Source: Dipylidium caninum (taxonomy: Eukaryota; Platyhelminthes; Cestoda; Cyclophyllidea; Dipylidiidae). Taken from it: a stretch of 29,072 nucleotides of DNA. The position numbers and the translations under genes were made by a program. The stretch spans positions 1 to 29,072 of the forward strand of contig QEYB01001041.1 in the NCBI GenBank assembly GCA_017562135.1. The letters are read 5' to 3'. Shown piece by piece: positions 1 to 10,412 of this stretch (positions are counted from its first letter, which is position 1; each line of letters opens with the position of its first letter). The notes under the pieces were generated by a model. That model was not told the DNA's origin. It worked only from the letters and a program-made list of their open reading frames with translations, and did not search any database.

Positions 1-2199
1 TTGTTGAGAGAGATCTGACCCTATGAACCTGATTTTTTGGTATTGAGGCACGTGGGAGAACTGTTTTTGTTCGCGATCTGACAAGAGAAAGGCCTTTCCA
101 CACTCTAACTGGGAAGTGTGTGAATGTTTCCAATTGATGTTTGCTAGCCAGATTCTTACAAGGCTGCAATATTTCCCCAGCCTCAAGGCATCGCCCTGCG
201 GATTCCTTTTAGAATGTGAGTCTTTTTGTGGCCCAAACCCCTTTTATTGCTAGCTTCACGTGAGTAGGTTGAGACACGTTTGGTGATTATCTAAGTCTTA
301 TCTGCCGGAGTACTAATCAGAGGCATAATTACTGAGCACACTGGGGAGAGAAATTTGTGTCCTCGTACTTTGCTGGGCCTTCGGGTCCTTTACAGGTAAC
401 ATCATCTTGGGCAAATTGGAGGCCGTGTTTATGTGCATGTGACTTTTTCATGTCTTTCCATCTCATACGGTTACACAGAATTAACAAGTTTACATGAATT
501 ACTCTCCTGCGTCACGTGAATGACCCACCAGTATTCATTGGGAGGAACTGCTTGTTGTGCAATCCGAAAAAATAACATCTTCCTACTTATCTCCTCGCCA
601 ACCCTAGCACGAATGCTTGTCGTGCTGCTCCGACCGCGAAAGATGGGCTCCCGCAGTACTTAGAGCCCTCCTGACCCGAAACGCGGTGAGGAGCACTGTG
701 TTCAGAATCTCTTTGACTCCGCCCAGTACCATCAGGCCCCTTCGACTTGCATTTCTGCCGCGGTTCAAACTGGGAGGTGGTTAGCAGCATGATTTGAAGG
801 AGCCGCTGGGTGGCTATGGAATGAAGGATGTCTTCCAACCAATCGGGTGCCGACTTTCTCACGCATCACACAGAAAGGCAGTCACTGCATAATACTCGAA
901 GATTTTCAATCAGGCTGTGATTGAAGTTGACGTGACTGCCAACCCGTCTTAAGCGTTAACAGAACAGATAGGTTAAACCGCCTTGCCTGAATTCTAATTA
1001 AGTAGGCAGTACTTGTAATGGTTGGTCGTTCGCTATTGCATTTTAGGTGGATCGAGGGAGGGAGCTGAGGCCCGTGTACGGGAATTAGCGATAGCAGCAA
1101 TGTGTTGGCCTCCGTCATCACTGTGATCACCCTTTCTTTTCTTTCATCGTAACCGGCAACCGGTGTGCCAGCCTTCAATTGGGGCCAACGTGACCAACCC
1201 TCTCGGTTAGCCGTTTTGAAAAGTCCCCTTCCCCATCAGACCACTGCTGCCATTATCGTGATCCGATTTGGCTTCCATTTCTCACCCACTGCTACTCGGT
1301 CTCTTTCTGGTATCTATACTTAATAAGGAGGCCACTTCCGTGCCTCCTAAACTCTCAGCTTACTTTATCTCTTTCATCGAGGATATAATCAAATTGGTTG
1401 TTCTTTTGCCGTTGTCCCATCGCCTTGGTTAGCCTTCAAAAATTGCAAATTTACATGTGCAAACAATTGCTACCCCTTAATGAGGCAGTCACCGCAATTT
1501 TGGCAATGATGAAAAATTGTCATTGGAACAGGAGACAATTAACGATAAACTCTCCCTTACAATCCACAAGGGGAAAGCGGGCACGATTCACTCCATCAAA
1601 TCAGATTATCACCACGGCTTCACAAAGAGAAGGTAAGCCGTCAGGCGAGTCGTAAGTCTTCTCACGCTATCACTGCTGGACTCCCCTTGGGATTTAGAGA
1701 CACATTTATAGCAATTTCTAAGAGGACACGCGTTCGCTCAGAAGAGGTGGGGGAGACAGTTAAAGATGCCGCTACAACTGAAGCACTGAACACATTGGTC
1801 GTTTGCATGCGGAAGGAAGGAAAACCGACACATGGCAGCCGAGTATGGGACAGCACTTGCCGGCACAGATTGCCGGAGTAAATACTTGAGTGATGCAAAT
1901 GAATTCACGACGATCCAATAAGTATCAGGGAGGAAGATTGTGGAGGTAAGCAAGGAGGTGTAAGCATACAACACGAAAACAAATGGAAGTACCGAGCGAC
2001 GATAATAAGAAGAAAATTAAGAGTAGCAACACAGAAAGAAGGGAAGAGAGTCGTACGTAGACTAGACGAAAAGAAAGCCCAAAATTTAAGGGGGATTAGT
2101 TTACGTAAATTGCAGGTGGATGGTGCAAGTTGAGGGAAAGTTGTATAATTTGGGTGGCAAAAGGAGAATATAACCATCTCAAACGACAGCTGCTCAGAT
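1..2199. other. Left flank, no confident gene
   Basis: This AT-balanced sequence contrasts sharply with the GC-rich DNA that begins near 2200. Open frames exist on both strands (for example 587-862 and 906-1178 on the minus strand), but none shows a recognisable domain, and overlapping frames are open together around 1690-1900, so length alone proves nothing. The only stretch with splice-like borders is listed separately at 1433-1632. I see no RNA gene or mobile element. Confidence 0.5.
1433..1632 (+). CDS. Weak candidate internal exon, unknown protein
   Basis: A pyrimidine-rich tract ending in AG at 1431-1432 and a GTAAG donor at 1633 bracket 200 bases that stay open in one frame, for about 66 residues. 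The peptide includes QLLPLNEAVTAILAMMKN, which has the look of an amphipathic helix, followed by a basic stretch with GKRARF. A possible next exon starts at 1700, after AG at 1698-1699. It would keep the frame across a 67-base intron and run to a stop near 1881. I recognise no family. The overlapping reverse frames are also open beyond 1660, so this could be chance. Confidence 0.2.
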
Positions 2200-3620
2200 G
2201 AGCCTCACATCCCGACCCTCGTGGGCGCCGAGGGGTCACAAGCTTCATCGACAGTTACCGGGTCCGCCACACTACCAAGTTCCAGCCGCCCTTCATTATC
2301 GTTTCGCTTTAGTTGCAACACGCACCGGGGGCCATCGCAGCACATGCCGAATACGAGAGTCCTCCGCTGGCTGCTTGGGCGGTGTGGTGTGCGGTGTGGG
2401 GTTGTGCAGAAAGGGCACGAAGTCGAATAATTAGATAGGAGTGGAAGCAAGAACCGAAGATGAGGTTGGCAGCGCGTTCCTATCGTCTCTCACATGGCCC
2501 ATCAAATGCGCCTTCCACCAACGCCTTGTTTACAAGCTTGGAAGCTCGATGCGATGACTAAGCAGGCAACAGCTCTTTCCACGCGTCTTCTTCCTCCACT
2601 CACCGCAACTGACAGTCTCGCCAGTCCTCCCGCCTGCACAGCCCCGCGAGCACTTCGTTCGAGTAGCTGCTGTTCTGGCAGGCACCGGGCCAATTCACCG
2701 TCGAAAGGTGAGGCGGTTTGGGGTCTGGGACAACTCAAACACATCACGGCGCCGCCCCCACACGGTGCGACGACGACGTCGGTCTGAGTGCAGCGGGCGC
2801 GGGGCGCGAGGAGAGGCGAAGAGTCGAGTCGCAGTCGAGGTCGAAGTTGCGAATTGGGCGTCGAGCGCCGAGAGAGCCGAAGCCCAGCATAGCTACGTCT
2901 AGTGAGCTTACAGACGAGATTGAACGAGATTGGGAAGTAATGGAGCTGAAAACCCGGTCCCTTTTTGCCTCACTCGTCACTTCCGCAAGGTGGCAACAGA
3001 GGGGCGCGGAGAGACCACGGGCGCTCCGAGGCAACGGAGACGCCTCATGCGCTTCATTACGCTCCGCTGCACGCCATTCTCTCCTTCTCCCTCTCTTCTG
3101 TCTCTCTCTCTCTTCTCTGCCTCTCGACTCACCCACCATCCCTCCACCAACCTCTCCGCCCCTCCGCCCCTCCGCCCCTCCCGCCCCGCGCCCCGCCCCC
3201 TCCGCCCCTCCGCCCCCCCCTCCGTCCCCGCCCTCCGCCCCCCGCCCTCCGCCCCTCCGCCCCTCCGCCCCTCCGCCCCTCCGCCCTCGCCCCTCCGCCC
3301 CCTCCGCCCCTCCGCCCCTCCGCCCCTCCGCCCCCTCCGCCCTCCGCCCACTCGCCCCTCCGCCCCTCCGCCCCTCCCCCCTCCGCCCCTCCGCCCCCCG
3401 CCCTCCGCCCCTCCGCCCCTCCGCCCTCGCCCTCCCGCCCCTCCGCCCCTCCGCCCCTCCGCCTTCTCCGCCCCTCCGCGCTCTTCGTCACCTCCACCTC
3501 CCCCGCGTCCCCGCGTCCCCGCGTTCCCACGTGCCTCCGAGCCGACAGTTGGCTCGCGAGCGGATGGAACTGGGCGAAGCGATGAGGCGAAACTAGCGAA
3601 CCGGTGAGCGATGAGCTGAC
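2200..3620 (+). repeat. Module copy 1: end of A joined to B
   Basis: This is a truncated direct copy of the module family. Bases 2200-2480 are a clearly diverged version of 12130-12439; both end in an almost identical stretch containing ACCGAAGATGAGGTTGGCAG. From about 2480 to 3620 the sequence aligns with the reverse complement of 15585-16405 in the same order: the CTCTCACATGG start, the GGCGCCGCCCCACACGGTGCG-like block, the GCCTCACTCGTCACT block, a CCGCCCCT minisatellite, and the end at AACCGGTGAG. Long open frames here (292 residues on the plus strand, 272 on the minus) are Pro/Arg/Gly low complexity produced by the minisatellite and are not conserved in the other copy. Confidence 0.85.
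3151..3478 (+). repeat. Expanded CCGCCCCT minisatellite
   Basis: The stretch is about 330 bases of imperfect units of 8-10 bases built on CCGCCCCT, with interspersed CCCTC and CCGCC variants. It sits inside module B of copy 1. The equivalent position in copy 3 (15721-15768, minus strand) carries only a few units, so the array has expanded here or contracted there. It is C-rich on the plus strand and G-rich on the minus strand. The long proline-rich and glycine-rich frames across it are artefacts of the repeat. Confidence 0.9.
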
Positions 3621-4367
3621 GAGGGTGATGACGACGATGGAGGATGCCGCGTTGGAGCTGCAAGACAACGTACGGAGAAGAGGAACTGGAGGTGGGCCAA
3701 ACGGAGGTGGGCTGCTTGATCCTGATAAGCTGCGAGCAGACACGCGCCCACCGGACACAGAAGCGCCTCAGCCAGGCGATGGGACGAGCTGTCAATCGAG
3801 GGGGTTTTTCTCGTTATCATTCCACCCTCTACACTCAACTCAACTCGATGGAAACTTTCTCTCGCCGGAGTCTGTAAATTGCACTGTCTATTCTGGCCAC
3901 ACCTTTACTCCTCACGTGACCAAATGTCTGCATCTGCGTGATTGTCCACCCCCACCCCCGGCTCCGTCCCCCCCGTCCCGCCGTTACTCGACTAATTTCG
4001 TTGTTAGGGCTCATTTTCCTCCCCCAAAAAAAAGCGTTTCGCTTCATCCGCCACCATCCGCTTAAGCCACACACATTTGTGATTGGTCTTACACAACCAG
4101 AAGTCTGTCACTCATTACAATTAATTTATCCATTGTGACGACGAGATTAATTATTTTAATACACTATGTCTTCCGTGTCGGTCACCAAATGGTTCCCTAA
4201 GGCCCGTTGTGACTTTGAAGCTGCTCTCCGTGACCTAGGCCCTTCAAATTCTTGGTGGAAGGAAAGACACAAATTCGAGCTGATATGTTGATAGAGACAA
4301 TAAGTTTTGATCACATCTGATTCGAGAAGTAAATTAAAATATGTTTGTCTGCCTAGTTAAGAGATTA
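3621..4367. other. Gap between module copy 1 and the NeuroD-like exon
   Basis: Base composition falls from GC-rich to AT-balanced across this interval. It lies directly downstream of the NeuroD-like coding block on the minus strand, so part of it may be that gene's 3' untranslated region. I see no domain, RNA gene or repeat in it. The open frame at 3604-4065 on the plus strand begins inside the module edge and has no recognisable content. Confidence 0.5.
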
Positions 4368-4956
4368 TCACTCATTCATGAAGCCCTCAGGGAACCGACA
4401 ATCTGGGACCGGGGAGTAGAGGTTGCTGCACTTGCCAAACCCATAATTATTGCAAGTAGTACTCGGCCTCCTGCGCCATTTCCGCTTTCATGGGAATCGA
4501 GCTGCTCGCACTCCCGCCCCGCTGATTCTCCGCTGGCTGGTTCCTCTTTTGCATTTGCAGCAGCACTCTGGGGCTGACTTTCAATGATCCCGCCACTAGA
4601 TTAGTCGTATTTTGCGATAATCCATCGGTCAACGTCAATGCCATTTTCAGCGAATCCGGTTGCGTCTCGCTGCTCTTCCAGAATATCCGTCAAAGCGCGA
4701 TGTAGTTTTTAGCCAATCGGAGGGTCTCGATTTTGCTTAGCCGTTGATGGCGAGAATACCGGGACGCGCTGCGTAGTGCTTCCAGCGCCCTATTCAGTCC
4801 GTGCATCCGGTTGCGCTTTCCCGTCTTGGCTCGTGCTCGGCGATATTGCGCCATCCTATCTTCACGCACTCCTTCGTACAGGGGCTTCTTCTATAGGTCA
4901 CGTTTCCTTTCGTTGGCGTTGGGAAAGAGCCTCTGTGTCACCCTGATTTCCGAAAT
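4368..4956 (-). pseudogene. neuroD: NeuroD-family bHLH exon, frame disrupted by small indels
   Basis: Read on the minus strand, this carries the hallmarks of a NeuroD transcription factor, a nuclear E-box-binding protein that drives neuronal differentiation as a dimer with an E-protein. In order: a KRGP-KKKPL pre-basic motif (about 4890-4864); a basic region ending RNRMHGLN (RNRM to about 4804); helix 1 ALEALR; helix 2 [16 protein letters not shown] (ending 4699); ALTDIL in a second frame; the NeuroD-specific GLSQNTTNLVAGSL in the first frame (4623-4582); and a C-terminus with NNYGFGKCSNLYSP and FPEGFMNE before tandem stops TGA TAA (4370-4365). The motifs need several small frame shifts: near KRGP, inside NARER, in the loop (about one residue short), between NYI and ALTDIL (one base), before GLSQ, and before NNYGFG. 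A read-through of one frame meets TAG, TGA (4692-4690) and TAA (4449-4447). The start at 4956 assumes an acceptor AG at 4958-4957. The exon is either a decaying copy or a real gene with sequence errors. Confidence 0.88.
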
Positions 4957-7900
4957 CTGCGCCAATCACACAATACTACTTATTTCATGTTATAGTAGTG
5001 GCGTAAACTAGCCAACCTCCCAAAAATACACCCTTTTGAGTACGCCATTACATAGGCGCCCTGCCATCAAGGCGGCATGTTATATTGGACGAGAACGAAA
5101 TAAGTTAATGAGAGGAAAATTATTGGAAGTACAATGGGTGATTGGTTAGGTCAGAAAGAAATGAGGAAGAGCGATCGGCTGATTGATGGGATTATGACGA
5201 GAGGCGGCATGAAAGTGGAACTGGTTTAAGTTGGATCGAGTATATGGATTTGTGGACGGAATAAACAAAGGAACATCTCGGTTCGCGAAATGCAGGATTA
5301 AGGGATTAGGTTTATGATCTGAAAAGTTCCCTCAACCCGTTCTTCGGCTGCCAGCATATTTGTCGGGTTCGCAAATCAGTAGCCCCTCCGAGCTCCCCCT
5401 CATCCAGTGGACAGCGAAGTGGAGGGGGAGGGGGACCGTGGAGGGTGTGGAGGGGTTATCGAACATCTGGCAGCTCAAACGCTTCACGATCGACAGATGG
5501 TCAACCGTACAGGACCGTTTTGCTCGCTACGCCGCCGCCGCCGCCGCCACCTCCGCCACGGGCGCAGACATCCCCCTACCTACCCCGCTCCGCCTCGTCC
5601 TCCCACCATCCCGCCTCTCCGTGCGAATCATTTATGCTCTTCCCGCTATGCTTTCCCACTCCATCCCCCGCGTATTGGCCGAAAATCCGACCAGTTCAGA
5701 CACACCGCCGCAAATCTGTGCTTCCACCATCGGGCGTGACGTGATTTCAGGTTGCTCTCCTCGATCAGGTTGCAACGGAAGTGGTGAGTCAAATGGCCAA
5801 AGGGCCAAAGGGCCAAAGGGACCCCCCGCAGAAGATATATTCCACCCTCAAGTTGTGCCGCCTTAGCAGCCACGACGCAACGAGCACCGAGTGTCGCCAA
5901 TTAAACAGTTGCCATGTTGGCGACAATAACATCCACAATGGAAAGTCATTAAACCAACCTCGATACCGGTGTGTGTGAATTATAGGTGTGAGTGAGCGGA
6001 GCGAGTGTAATAATAAACACCGAGCCTCGAATCGCCACCCTCGACGGACTCAGCGCCCGACGATCCGCCCTCCTGACGTGCGACGTGGGACGACGAAATG
6101 GTGGACGGGCTCCGCAAAACCTCCGACGGCGCATCGCCTCACCGGGAGGGGAAAAACTACTCGGACTGAGTCCGCACAATGCGGGACAATGTGAGGACGG
6201 TGAGGACGGTGAGGCTGTTGTGGACAATGCGAAGACGGCTGATAATGTGACTCAGGGCGAGGAGAAGTGGCCGGACGAGGCGAGACATCCCCTTCACTCT
6301 CGAGTGCATATTGCAAACTCGAGGTGTAAAATCAAGAGCATATACATTTTAAAAAAAGGTGGGGAATGTGTGCTTATGCGTGTGCGAGGGGTGGGGGTGT
6401 GGAGGTGTGTGTGGGAGGGGGGGAAGGAGGGCGAGGAATCAAATCATTTCCCCACACTGCGCACCTGGACGAGGGAGATATGAGTAATGGGTTGGGAGCT
6501 GGGAGTTGAGGCTGAATACTGCTCCAATTCCTGTCCTAACGCATTTTTTGAGTAGCATTCGATCCCCCTTTTCGCCCCATCCCCACCCCACCTCGGTCCC
6601 GGCCCCGCCCTCGCCCTCGCCTCAGGCCCGCCGGCCGGCCGGCCGGCCGCATCCCCACGCAAACGCCTCCACATCTGGAATCCCATGCTGCTCCTTGGGG
6701 AAGGGAACCCCGCCCAACTTGTGGCCCCTCGAGCCTAATGATCCCATTGGGGAGTTCACTGCACTCTCCGGCCTGACAGCTGAGGCGTCCACTTCCCCTG
6801 CCGCCTCCACTCGTCTCCCGTGGCCCCGTTGAGGTGAGGCTCCAACCCAGCCAATAGGCGCTTTGTTCCACGACCCCTCAGGCGATGCCTCCGACAGGAG
6901 TGATGGATGTGAGGTTGGGGGGAAAACGGTCTCAGTACAGTGGTGGAACACCTTTTCGATCTACCATCTTAAAACATTTGCTCCACTGGTCAGTGGCAAG
7001 GCCGATTAATCCAATCCGAGTCTGTGTACTCCTCCTGGCCGGGGTGTGAAGTTTAACGGGGGATCCTGCGCCCCTGCATTTCCACCGCCTGTGTGACACT
7101 TAAAAACGCTCACTTCAGATAAATGGGGGGCGACGGCGGGGCGGGGAGTGGTGGGGAGGCGAAAGGGCGCATGTGCGCATCTCAGATGAGCACGGTTTCG
7201 CGGGAAGTGCAGTCGCCCCGAAGCCGGTGGTTGAAGTGGCTGAACGACAAGGAGGAGGCGGAGGCGGAGGCGGAGGAGGAGAGTGAGGGCAGTTTCGGGG
7301 CAAACGGCATCGCTTTTTCTTCGGGTTCCTCCCCTGTGCAATGCCCACACAAAGGAAAACAAGGCATTTTGGTCAGTTGTGGCCATTTTTTTCGTGATCG
7401 GCCACACAAACGAAGGCCTGAAGACGAGACATGTGGAGCGGTCGAGGTCCGCTCACGTCCACCAATCGAGGTGGCTGAACTAATCGATTCCGCGGGCTGG
7501 ACAAGCCGATGTTATCTGTGATTTGACATCGTTCGGACTTCCGCAGTCACCTGCGCACCGGCGCGCGTGTGCGTGCGTGTGTGTGTTCAGCGCGCGCCCC
7601 CCTTCGCCTCCTCCTTCCGCCCGACGTTGCTTCCCCATTTTATCTCTTTTCCAACACACAATGGAGGTGGGGACGGGGCAGCGGAGCGTGTGTGGACGTG
7701 GAAAGGCAAGGTGGAGAGAACGCGAGGCCCTCCAAGTCGAATCGGCCAGTCCATTCACTCCATAAACGTGTCTTCAGCGCCATGGAAAAGTCAAACAATA
7801 ATAATATTAATGCTTTTGTTCTTCCGGTTACCACCAACGCCAACTCCAGCCTCAGTTTGAGAATGAAGATGTCCCCGACTGGACAAGACGCGGTTTGTTG

Positions 7901-8416
7901 TCCAACCAGTAGTGGGGTTTGGTGAGAGCCTGTCGCCCTGGTCAGCTGCTGAGATTCACCTCATCACTCGAGCACTCCGTGGGGGAGGGAAAGGAAAGCG
8001 GAAAGGCATTTGTTGCTTCAAATAGTCGACAGAGGAGTGCGCCCCCACGAGAATAGGCGTCTATCCTCGGAGTGGAATAATCGGAATGTCCGAGGAGGGG
8101 AGTGAGTGAGAGAAAAGCGAGAGAGGGAGCAAAAGTGGTTTCCCAGCCTTATGAATCCAATATCATTCCACAGACACACACACGGAGGAGAGAGACTGGA
8201 TGAAATTGCCTGACAGTTGCCATGACCACCCCTTTGTAGGCAGTATGGAAGAATAAAGGGGGGAAGTGGACTTGTGAAATCATGGAAGGTGAATTTATTC
8301 TGCGCTCGGATTCTACCAACAATTGTCGCGAAATTAACTGAATAATTTAGTGTGCAATCAAAATTTGACAAAGTTGAAGGAAATATATGAATAGAATATT
8401 CGATGTGGGCACATAC
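4957..8416 (-). other. Probable intron or intergenic interval, GC-rich with simple repeats
   Basis: If the exon at 8417-8741 and the bHLH exon belong together, this is their 3.46 kb intron, with GTATGT at the donor end and GCAG at the acceptor end. It holds short low-complexity tracts: a CGC run near 5527-5550, three GGCCAAAG-type units near 5797-5820, GTGAGGACG repeats near 6191-6212, a CCGG run at 6630-6649, a GGAGGC run near 7254-7285 and a GTGC/GT run near 7565-7590. Open frames at 5992-6483 and 7123-7521 on the plus strand are the longest here. The second contains an acidic Glu/Ala run, but neither matches a family I know. Confidence 0.45.
6630..6649. repeat. CCGG palindromic run
   Basis: Five consecutive CCGG units form a self-complementary tract inside the putative intron. 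It is a simple-sequence feature with no visible link to a gene. Confidence 0.8.
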
Positions 8417-8741
8417 CGTTGGAGGAAACAGCGGTGTTGGCCGAATTGAAAGCTTCATGGTTTTGAATCTGCTGTTGAGGGTGGTGATGCTGATGGTGGG
8501 TGGGCTGTTGCTGGTGGTGTTGATGTTGTTGCGAATTGTAGAATGCGTATATGGACGATGGTGAGGTGGAGGAGGTCGTCGAAATGGGCGATTGAAGATG
8601 TGGCTGCTGCTGTTGCTGCTGCGGCTGCTGGTGAAGGTGACTTTGCTGCTGTTGTTGTTGGTGGTGCTGCAGAATCATGGTATTCTGATCAAGAGTGAAT
8701 TGAAGGTATGCAGGGTAGCCATCAGCAGGTGTGTTCATCAT
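8417..8741 (-). CDS. First coding exon, Gln/His-rich N-terminus, possibly of the NeuroD-like gene
   Basis: On the minus strand an ATG at 8741 opens 108 codons without a stop. The exon ends at a strong donor, AACG|GTATGT (exon end 8417), leaving one base of the next codon. The protein starts MMNTPADGYPAYLQFTLDQN, then runs through Gln/His-rich tracts (about residues 26-50 and 71-92) separated by a Ser/Thr/Pro stretch and IYAFYNS. Such tracts are common in the N-terminal activation regions of animal transcription factors. I do not recognise the family from this exon alone. The same strand carries NeuroD-family coding sequence 3.5 kb downstream. Joining this donor to the acceptor at 4957 reads DFGNQGDTEALSQRQRK just before the KRGP motif, in a consistent phase until the first indel. 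That makes a two-exon NeuroD-like gene plausible but unproven. Confidence 0.65.
8590..8680. repeat. CAG/CTG trinucleotide tract encoding poly-Gln
   Basis: This is an interrupted CTG/TTG tract on the plus strand. On the minus strand it encodes the Gln-rich segment of the exon at 8417-8741. It is a likely site of length polymorphism. Confidence 0.75.
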
Positions 8742-8779
8742 GATTAATATCTGAGTAGATTGTGAGATGGCACAAAGGT

Positions 8780-8965
8780 GAGTTGGAGAATCTGCAGGCT
8801 CAGCGGACGAAATTTACTGGATAACGCTCAATGCCAGCAGTTGATTGGCCCAAGCAAAATCGGCGCCTCGATGTGGCTGCGCGCCCGCATGTGATTGGCG
8901 GGGGAGGGGGGGGAGAGAGAGAGAGAGGGCAAAAACCATTTTGTGATGGAGTAATGTGGCCCAAT
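8780..8965 (-). promoter_or_regulatory. Candidate promoter of the minus-strand exon, CCAAT boxes
   Basis: Two CCAAT elements on the minus strand (plus-strand ATTGG at 8844-8848 and 8894-8898, 50 bases apart) lie about 105 and 155 bases upstream of the ATG at 8741, and a plus-strand CCAAT follows at about 8963. No TATA box is evident. The stretch 8742-8780 would be the 5' untranslated region. An alternative is a 3' splice site at CTACTCAG (about 8751), which would make the exon internal. Confidence 0.35.
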
Positions 8966-9171
8966 CGAAATCAACTAACAACAGCCGATACTGCGTCAAC
9001 CATTCTGCGAATTTGGCGAAAATTGAGAAGAAGCTGCAGAGGTAGCATTTGCGTCTTTCATCGGGCGAGAAAGCAAGTTGCGAGAGGCTTCATGCCATCT
9101 GCAACACACGAAACCCCACTGATCACCTTTGCAATGGCGGGAGGAGGCGCGATTTTACTGCCTCGGCATCA

Positions 9172-9240
9172 GGAGGAGGAGGAGGAGGAGGAGGAGAAGG
9201 AGGAGGAGGAGGAGGAGGAGGAAGAGGTGGTGGAGGGGGG
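9172..9240 (+). repeat. GAG/GGA microsatellite
   Basis: This is a nearly pure GAG run with a few AAG and GTG interruptions. The matching CTC run in the opposite arm (about 19360-19390) is shorter. It lies about 90 bases upstream of the TATA box of the arm. Confidence 0.85.
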
Positions 9241-9250
9241 GAGATGAGCC

Positions 9251-9362
9251 ACAAGTGTGCTCGGAAGACAAACAGCCCTGGGATTGGCGAGGAGGTGAGC
9301 GTCGTCCAAGCAGCGGAAAGGGGGCGCCACTTATAAAAGCCCATCAGACGCTGCAAAGGAGA
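9251..9362 (+). promoter_or_regulatory. CCAAT/TATA promoter-like block, left arm
   Basis: An inverted CCAAT (ATTGG, 9283-9287) is followed 49 bases later by a consensus TATAAAAG (9332-9339), with a GGGGGCGCC GC-box-like element in between. The geometry fits an RNA polymerase II core promoter with a start near 9362 directed rightward into modules A and C. The whole block is about 95% identical to its mirror copy at 19230-19340, with the same element spacing. No conserved reading frame follows, so any transcript would most likely be noncoding. Confidence 0.5.
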
Positions 9363-9576
9363 GCGTGAGAATGTCACCAATTGGGGGGGGTGGGGGGGGG
9401 GGGAGGAAGCGAGTGGGAGAGGGGATGTGAGCGGGGCAAGTTGACGGTGAAAAGGGCATGAAGAGAGGAAAGGAGAGCCACACGGTGGGTCCTCGTGACA
9501 AAGTAAGTGAGGAGAAGAGTTGGCTGTGATAATATTAAAAGAGTGGTACAAAAGGCGGAAAGGCGCCCTCGAGGAG

Positions 9577-9972
9577 CAACGGTGCGGCGGGAGAAAGGAA
9601 AGCAGAGAAGGCGGCAGGCGGGGCGGGGCGGGCGGGGCGGGACGGCCAACGGTGGGAAATAAAATGAGCGGGAGGGAAGAGGAAACGAGGGGAGTCGGGG
9701 GAGGGAAGGAGTGGAGGGGAGGGGAGGCAGGGGAGAGGCGAGACGAGGCAAGGCGGGGAAGATTAAAGAATAAAGCGCGAAACGCGAGACTCCTACACAC
9801 CTTCAAGTCGACAGCGTCGACGTCTGTCAGGCCAACCCCCTTCACGGAGAGACGCCTCGACGTCTCCACCCCACCCGATCGATATGACCGACAAATCGAT
9901 CGGATGACGGAAAAAACGCCCTGTGAGTGGGTGGGTGCGCGTGTGCGCGTGTGTGCGAGTGTGCGAGTGTGC
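9577..9972 (+). other. 396-base segment present only in the left arm
   Basis: The left arm reads GAGCAACG... at 9573-9581 and CCAACG... at 9972-9977. The right arm passes directly from GAGCAACGG to the sequence that follows the second CAACG (reverse complement of about 19010-19014). The missing segment is thus flanked by the 5-base microhomology CAACG. Its content is purine-rich (GGCGGGGCGGG, GGAGGGAAGG) and then GTGCGCGTGTG-rich. Confidence 0.75.
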
Positions 9973-10345
9973 CAACGATCCGCCGACTGATTGCACGAAG
10001 CAGGTCCGATGAGGGGGGACGTGGAAAGGTGAGGGCGCCGCTTGCACGCTCGTTCCGCGGAGGAGGCGCCCCGCTCGACCGCTCGACCACGAGGCGGAGG
10101 GGCGAAGACAAACAAACAAACGCGAGAGGAGAAAGAAACGAGCAACAGTCGCTTTTCTCCTTGACATAAAATTGCTGAGGGAGGGGCATGTGGGGCAGAC
10201 GAGGAAGGAGACGTGACACGAAAAAGAAAGGGAGGCGAGGCGAGGAGGGCACGGGAGGAGCAACAGGAGGTACGCGCCACTCTGACGACGGTTCTGCGTG
10301 TTGTCCAGCCGTGTGCGCCGATTGCCACCGAAGCGCCCGCCCCGC

Positions 10346-10412
10346 CGTCCGCTCGTCCGCTCGTCCGCTCGTCCGCTCGTCCGCTCGTCAGTCCGTCCGT
10401 CCGTGCGCCCGT
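10346..10412 (+). repeat. GTCCGCTC tandem repeat
   Basis: About six 8-base GTCCGCTC units grade into GTCC units. The right arm has fewer and less regular units (about 18590-18625). Confidence 0.8.

Noticed and set aside
587..862. 91-residue minus-strand open frame with a protein-like start
   Set aside because: It needs a GTG start, has no splice-site support on either side and matches no family I know.
2718..3607. Proline-rich and glycine-rich open frames of 200-290 residues on both strands
   Set aside because: They are generated by the CCGCCCCT minisatellite, which is open in many frames, and are absent from the contracted copy.
5992..6483. 163-residue plus-strand open frame in the putative intron
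   Set aside because: It starts at GTG, has no domain and lies in GC-rich DNA where long open frames are common. It is noted only within the intron entry.
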